From contig SFEV01000010.1 in assembly GCA_004557975.1 (NCBI GenBank), forward strand, positions 1 through 57,491: a DNA stretch of 57,491 nucleotides, in the 5' to 3' direction. How positions within the stretch are numbered: position 1 is the first letter of the stretch; each line of letters starts with the position of its first letter. The notes beneath the pieces are model-generated. The model was not told the origin of the DNA. It ran no database searches and saw nothing but the letters and a program-made list of their open reading frames with translations. This DNA comes from Lachnospiraceae bacterium. GTDB taxonomy: Bacteria > Bacillota > Clostridia > Lachnospirales > Lachnospiraceae. A program made the position numbers and the translations under genes. Below, in pieces: positions 53,155 to 57,491 of the stretch.

Positions 53155-53999
53155 CCTTTGATACCTCCGGCAATCATGCCCTCCATAAACAGCTTCTGAT
53201 TGGCAAAAAACAGAACCATAACAGGAATAACAGACAGTACAGCTCCCGCAAACAGCATATTATAATTATTGCCGTACGGTGAGAGATAAGTCTGAAGCCC
53301 TACAGGCAGTGTAAACCGTTTATTCTGCGACATGACAATCAGAGGCCACAGAAAATCATTCCATGCATTTGTTGCCTGCAAAATAATCATGGACGCAAAT
53401 GCCGGTTTCATCAGCGGAGCCATAATATTGATAAATGTACGTATCTCCCCGCATCCGTCAATACGTGCTGCATCCATAAATTCATGTGAAAGTGACCTGG
53501 CATACTGCATAAAGAAATAGATTGTGAATGCAGATACAGCAAAAGGAAGGACAACTCCCATATAAGTATTCAGCAGATGCATTTTGCTTACCTCGTTATA
53601 AAGAGGTATCATCAGAGTTTCAATCGGTATCATCATGGTACTCATGATCAGCACTACGATCAGCTTTTTTCCTCTGAACTCATACATAGCAACACCATAT
53701 CCTACCATGGATGACAGCACGATACTGATTACTGTATACAGAACCGTAACGCATATACTGTTCTTAAACCATGAAAAATACAGACCGTCATCCTCTATCC
53801 AGAGCAGAAGATAGTTTTTAATATCCAACATATCCGGTTTAATCTTCAGAGCAATACCATTTTTAAATACCTGGCTCATATCTGTCACCATTGATGTTAC
53901 GATCAGATAAAGAAAAGGCGTAAGTGCGACAACTGCAATCAGCACAAGCAGAATAAAAACGGATACCTGATAGATACGTCGTCTCTTTTTACTAATCAT
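53151..53999 (-). CDS. Carbohydrate ABC transporter permease (MalG type)
   Basis: 282 residues, six membrane helices. The coupling motif MDAARIDGCGEIRTFINI and the C-terminal FFANQKLFMEGMIAGGIKG are typical. Start TAATG overlaps the previous stop. Confidence 0.93.
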   Translation of the reverse strand: MISKKRRRIYQVSVFILLVLIAVVALTPFLYLIVTSMVTDMSQVFKNGIALKIKPDMLDIKNYLLLWIEDDGLYFSWFKNSICVTVLYTVISIVLSSMVGYGVAMYEFRGKKLIVVLIMSTMMIPIETLMIPLYNEVSKMHLLNTYMGVVLPFAVSAFTIYFFMQYARSLSHEFMDAARIDGCGEIRTFINIMAPLMKPAFASMIILQATNAWNDFLWPLIVMSQNKRFTLPVGLQTYLSPYGNNYNMLFAGAVLSVIPVMVLFFANQKLFMEGMIAGGIKG

Positions 54000-54898
54000 T
54001 ACGCTTCCTCCTTCTTACCAATTCCGAAAAACCGGATATATATAATATTCAGAATCATCAGAAAGACAAACAGTACCACTGACATTGCTGACGCATATCC
54101 CATATCAAACTGTCCGAATGCCGTCCGGTAAATATACAGGACAATCGTAAGTCCGATATCCCCCGGCGTCGTATTGTTCGGCCACAGGACATAGCTTTCT
54201 CCGAACATCCTCAGTCCGCCGTATGTCAGAATCGTGACAACAAAAATCAGAATCGGCCTGATCCCCGGAATTGTGACATGGAAGAAACGCTGTCTCGCAT
54301 TTGCCCCGTCAACATACGCTGCATCATACAGTTCCTCCGGTATTGTCTGTAATGCGGACAGAAAATAAAGAACATTGGTTCCCAGCCATCTCCATGTGGA
54401 TGTGATCACCAGTGTTATAATACCTGTAAGCTTCGTGTCATACAGCCACTCTTTCGGAGCCGCTCCAAAAAAACGCATAACCGTATTAAGCGGTGTATCC
54501 GCATTACTCCCGAAAAACAAACGGAAAAAAATACCTGCCACTATAATAGATGTAAGTGCCGGTATGTAAATAGCTGAGCGGAATACATTCCGAAGCGGTG
54601 TCAGCCTGTTGTTCAGGACAACCGCAAGCAATAATGCAAGAACCACATTTACGACGATAATTCCTACAGTAAATCCTATACTGTTCCAGATTGCCGTACC
54701 TATATGTGTGTCAGTAAGAATTCTTTTATAATTTGCAGTTCCCACATATCGATAGCTTCCTATCCCCTGCATTTTCCTGAAGCTCAGATAGATCATATTA
54801 ATCATCGGATAAATCAGGAAAATACAAAATGACAGTACAAACGGTGCACAGAAAAGATACGGAGCTGTTTTTTGTGTAATTATGCCTCTTTTCTTCAT
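53999..54898 (-). CDS. Carbohydrate ABC transporter permease (MalF type)
   Basis: 299 residues, six membrane helices. YDAAYVDGANARQRFFHV is the EAA loop and PYLFCAPFVLSFCIFLIYPM the N-terminal helix. GAGGAGG precedes the ATG. No ATPase is encoded here, as is common for CUT1 importers that share MsmK/UgpC. Confidence 0.93.
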   Translation of the reverse strand: MKKRGIITQKTAPYLFCAPFVLSFCIFLIYPMINMIYLSFRKMQGIGSYRYVGTANYKRILTDTHIGTAIWNSIGFTVGIIVVNVVLALLLAVVLNNRLTPLRNVFRSAIYIPALTSIIVAGIFFRLFFGSNADTPLNTVMRFFGAAPKEWLYDTKLTGIITLVITSTWRWLGTNVLYFLSALQTIPEELYDAAYVDGANARQRFFHVTIPGIRPILIFVVTILTYGGLRMFGESYVLWPNNTTPGDIGLTIVLYIYRTAFGQFDMGYASAMSVVLFVFLMILNIIYIRFFGIGKKEEA

Positions 54899-54956
54899 GA
54901 AACCTCCTCCTCTGTGAATATCCTCTGCACAGAGATCTTAACGTCTTCTCTATAAC

Positions 54957-55006
54957 AATCGGGCACCTGTGCCACAAAAATCTGCACGTGCCACAGGTGC
55001 CCGATT
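54957..55006 (-). terminator. Stem-loop between binding protein and permease genes
   Basis: A 15-bp stem AATCGGGCACCTGTG/CACAGGTGCCCGATT with a 20-nt loop, 29 bp after the binding-protein stop; no long U-run. Likely a partial terminator or RNA stabiliser. Confidence 0.6.
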
Positions 55007-55035
55007 ATTTCAATTCATGATCTCACTCAATCTGC

Positions 55036-56343
55036 TTACTGTGCATTTTTGATTTCCGCTGCAGCAGCTGACAGTGCTTCCTCCGGTGTCGCACTCTTTT
55101 CATTCAATACGCGGAACAGAATATCACTTGCTACCAGCGTATTTGCCAGAGAGAACTGCGGAGAAGCCGTAATATTCGACGGATGGAACTTATCTTTCAT
55201 ATTAAGAACTACATCAAAGATATCTTTTCCAAAATAATCGGTATACTTGTTGGACTGTTTCATCACATCTGTCTCCCAGATATCCCATCTGAGCGGATCA
55301 AATCCAAGTACATTCCAGATTTTTCCTGCGCCTTCTTCGCTGACCTTTGCCTCTGTCAGGAACCGTTTTGCAAGATCCTGATTCTCACTCTGCACTGTTA
55401 CGCTTGTTGCTGTACCACCGAATACCGGGAATACACTTTCTTCATCCCATACAGGCGGAGCTGCCAGCTGAACTTTTCCTGCAAGTTCCGGCATATAATC
55501 AGTAAATCTGCCCATATACCACATACATTCAAGCATGGAAGCTGCTCCACCCTGAGACATAAATCCGTAATACTCCTCCGTATGGAATCCGCCGCCCGGT
55601 GTTGTAACTGCAGTTCCGTCTTCCAGCATCTCGAGCATGAAATTCAGAACTTCTGCATTTGCCTCACTGTCAATGATGCATTCTCCGTTTTCATCAAAAT
55701 AATCACCATATTTCTCACCGCACATGATGTAATAACTCCACGAGTCATTAACCTCAAAGGTAATGATCGGCTTCCCTGTTGCTTCCAGAACCTTCTTGCC
55801 GGCTTCATGCAGATCATCCCATGTCACGATGTCTTCCACCTTCACACCTGCCTGGTCAAGAATTTCTGTATTGTAAAACATCATTGGAGCACCTACATGA
55901 TACTCAATGCCATAATAATTTCCATTATATTTGTAAATATCAAGCACCGGCTCGAGGAAGCTTTCCTTTTCCGGTTCAATTACATCATTCAGCGGCACAA
56001 ACACTTCCGTATCGCCCTGCATGAAATCACTGAATCTTGCCACATTTACATCCACGAGATCCGGCGCACCGTCACCGGACTGCAATGTAATGAGGAGTTT
56101 GCTGTGCATATCCTCTACAGGATATGTCTCACATTTTAACTCGATCTGCTCATCTGGATGCTTTTCATTCCACGTAACTACTGCATCCTGCATGAATTCT
56201 GTGTGCTGCTCCACATAGGTCCAGAAAGTAAGCTCAGTTTTTTCTCCTTCAGCCGCAACAGGCATCGCGCCTCCCATGCATCCCGTTACCATAGCTGCTG
56301 TCAGAATTCCGGTCATAACTCTGGTTGCTTTTCCTTTTTTCAT
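55036..56343 (-). CDS. Sugar-type ABC extracellular binding lipoprotein
   Basis: 435 residues. Lipoprotein signal with C22 (AAMVTGCMGG) and AGGAGG at 7 bases. The SBP_bac_1 fold shows ELTFWTYVEQHTEFM, PDLVDVNVARFSDFM, WDDLHEAGKKVLEATG and FGGTATSVTVQSENQ. It is the first gene of the operon, followed by a stem-loop. The creatininase partner makes a non-sugar or amidated ligand possible. Confidence 0.9.
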   Translation of the reverse strand: MKKGKATRVMTGILTAAMVTGCMGGAMPVAAEGEKTELTFWTYVEQHTEFMQDAVVTWNEKHPDEQIELKCETYPVEDMHSKLLITLQSGDGAPDLVDVNVARFSDFMQGDTEVFVPLNDVIEPEKESFLEPVLDIYKYNGNYYGIEYHVGAPMMFYNTEILDQAGVKVEDIVTWDDLHEAGKKVLEATGKPIITFEVNDSWSYYIMCGEKYGDYFDENGECIIDSEANAEVLNFMLEMLEDGTAVTTPGGGFHTEEYYGFMSQGGAASMLECMWYMGRFTDYMPELAGKVQLAAPPVWDEESVFPVFGGTATSVTVQSENQDLAKRFLTEAKVSEEGAGKIWNVLGFDPLRWDIWETDVMKQSNKYTDYFGKDIFDVVLNMKDKFHPSNITASPQFSLANTLVASDILFRVLNEKSATPEEALSAAAAEIKNAQ

Positions 56344-56385
56344 CTTGTTACCTCCTTTTGTATCATCACGTTTTAAGATAACATT

Positions 56386-56391
56386 ATTATA
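56386..56391 (-). promoter_or_regulatory. -10 element before the binding-protein gene
   Basis: A consensus TATAAT (56391-56386) on the minus strand, 43 bp before the ATG; no good -35 is visible at 17 bp (TGGATT), consistent with activator dependence. Confidence 0.4.
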
Positions 56392-56435
56392 TTTTGTTTA
56401 AAATGAATAATCCATTAAGAATTCAGCTCATTTTT

Positions 56436-57491
56436 CTAATTATTTTGTCCATTTATTCTCTGTTCTTTGCCCTTTTTGATATAATCCGATGGTGATATTG
56501 CATAAATTTCCTTAAACAACATATAAAAATAATTATAATTTTGTATACCCACTTCATATGCAATTTCGTTCAGAGACATTTTTCCTTCATCAATCAGCTT
56601 TCTCGCATGCTCCATACGTATCTTATTAATATATGACACAATGTTTGTTCCCGTATCTTTTTTAAAGCAGCGGCTCAGATAGGAATCACTCACAGAAAGT
56701 ACCCGGGCAATGGAAGAAAGAGAAATTTTATCCTTATAATTCTGATTGATATACTGTACCGCCTTTCTCACAAGCTCACAGTAATGTGTACTTTTTTTCT
56801 GCCTGATCAGATTCTGCATTTTCCGATACTGGTCAGTCAGATAACTCTTTACGGCCCTCGCCGTATCCAGCTTCAGAAATTCCTCTGATGTGCTCATGAC
56901 ATTCGCAATCTCTTCAACGCCTTCTTCCTGATCCTGTATTCTGTGACAGAACATATTGTAAATTTCCACCACAAACAGCTGCAGCTGATTTTTTGAATAC
57001 TCTTCCTCATTAATATCTGCAAACAGTTTTTCGATAATCTCCTCCGGCTCACGATCTGAATAAAGCCCGTCAATCAATTCCATCTCCTGTTCCCTGCTCA
57101 GCCGAAGACTATCTGCGCTCTTTTTTTCCTGAAAAAAGGCCACAAATCCTTCCTTACCACAGAAATAGTATTCCTGAAGAATTATGTCACACTGCTGCAC
57201 CGTCCGTTCAATCTTCTGATAATCACTGATCGTATCGGATATCACGAAAGAAAGCTCGACATCACAGAAACGTTTTATATTAATGGAAACCTGTTCCACA
57301 ATATCCGGAATTTCCTGCTGCCTGTCATCATCAGCCGAAAAGATAAGAAGATACTTTCCTTTTTCAAATTCCAGGATCTGATAATCCTGATAGTATTTAA
57401 TTATCTCATCCATCATTACAAACACGATATCGCGATTGTCTTTTTCCCTGACTCTGAAACTTCCCAATGCCAGTATGATTTTTCTTTTCAT
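56436..57491 (-). CDS. AraC-type regulator, probably YesN-like response regulator (5' end outside window)
   Basis: 351 residues visible to an ATG at the very right edge. The C-terminal 100 residues are an AraC helix-turn-helix pair (ISLSSIARVLSVSDSYLSRCF and MSLNEIAYEVGIQNYNYFYM). The first 115 residues resemble the middle domain of YesN regulators (YLLIFSADDD, LSFVISDTISDYQKI), whose receiver domain would lie further upstream. So the gene is probably cut. It is likely the activator of the adjacent sugar operon. Confidence 0.8.
   Translation of the reverse strand: MKRKIILALGSFRVREKDNRDIVFVMMDEIIKYYQDYQILEFEKGKYLLIFSADDDRQQEIPDIVEQVSINIKRFCDVELSFVISDTISDYQKIERTVQQCDIILQEYYFCGKEGFVAFFQEKKSADSLRLSREQEMELIDGLYSDREPEEIIEKLFADINEEEYSKNQLQLFVVEIYNMFCHRIQDQEEGVEEIANVMSTSEEFLKLDTARAVKSYLTDQYRKMQNLIRQKKSTHYCELVRKAVQYINQNYKDKISLSSIARVLSVSDSYLSRCFKKDTGTNIVSYINKIRMEHARKLIDEGKMSLNEIAYEVGIQNYNYFYMLFKEIYAISPSDYIKKGKEQRINGQNN

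Noticed and set aside
55183..56139. Plus-strand open frame (318 codons) opposite the sugar-binding lipoprotein
   Set aside because: Antisense shadow; the minus-strand gene has lipobox, ribosome site and family motifs.

Overview
The window reads as a chromosomal segment of a spore-forming, gut-type Firmicute, most likely family Lachnospiraceae. Supporting signs are a mother-cell sigma-K gene, a Csp-like subtilisin, hrcA-grpE-dnaK-dnaJ under a CIRCE operator, B. subtilis-like tRNA-modification neighbours (trmR/trhP, thiI with a cysteine desulfurase, mtaB) and strong AGGAGG ribosome binding sites. Most genes lie on the minus strand. I saw no tRNA, rRNA, CRISPR array, insertion sequence or prophage.

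Layout. 1-1260: the N-terminal part of a large secreted repeat protein (adhesin type) that runs off the left edge. 1586-11361: an L,D-transpeptidase and a phosphate regulon with two transcription units, pstS-pstC-pstA-pstB-phoU and Na/Pi symporter-phoP-phoR. Each unit is preceded by direct repeats with 11-bp spacing that look like Pho boxes. The PstS is circularly permuted. 11671-13521: hflK-hflC. 13712-18821: a five-gene nickel/peptide ABC operon. 19018-21367: sigK, an orphan Sfp-type phosphopantetheinyl transferase and a YitT membrane protein. 21457-26199: a branched-chain amino acid ABC operon (livKHMGF), whose terminator overlaps the sigK start.

26586-33547: a housekeeping run ireB-ruvX-DUF1292-RNase J-ylbF-trmR-trhP plus a tiny repeat-bearing membrane peptide, with mtaB upstream. 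33692-33922 is an HPr-like protein without the catalytic histidine. 34010-38521: thiI, cysteine desulfurase, a Dabb protein, rsmE and prmA. 38668-42397: small Cys-rich and hypothetical proteins around a Csp-like S8 protease; one Cys/Gly-rich gene has a good sigma-K-type promoter. 42464-47420: heat-shock operon. 47657-48388: SGNH hydrolase-like lipid-anchored or membrane-anchored protein. 48470-52062: XRE regulator, ABC ATPase and an ABC-2 permease fused to a CPBP protease, with a small membrane protein. 52363-57491: a sugar-type ABC transporter with a creatininase-family amidohydrolase and a YesN/AraC-type regulator that reaches the right edge.

How it fits together. PhoR/PhoP should sense and answer phosphate limitation, switching on both the high-affinity Pst importer and the low-affinity Na/Pi carrier, and also their own genes. 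In three ABC operons (pst, liv, sugar) the binding-protein gene is followed by a stem-loop before the permease genes, which would keep the binding protein in excess. Start codons were chosen from ribosome binding sites and family length. All functional statements rest on motif recognition by eye, without database searches.
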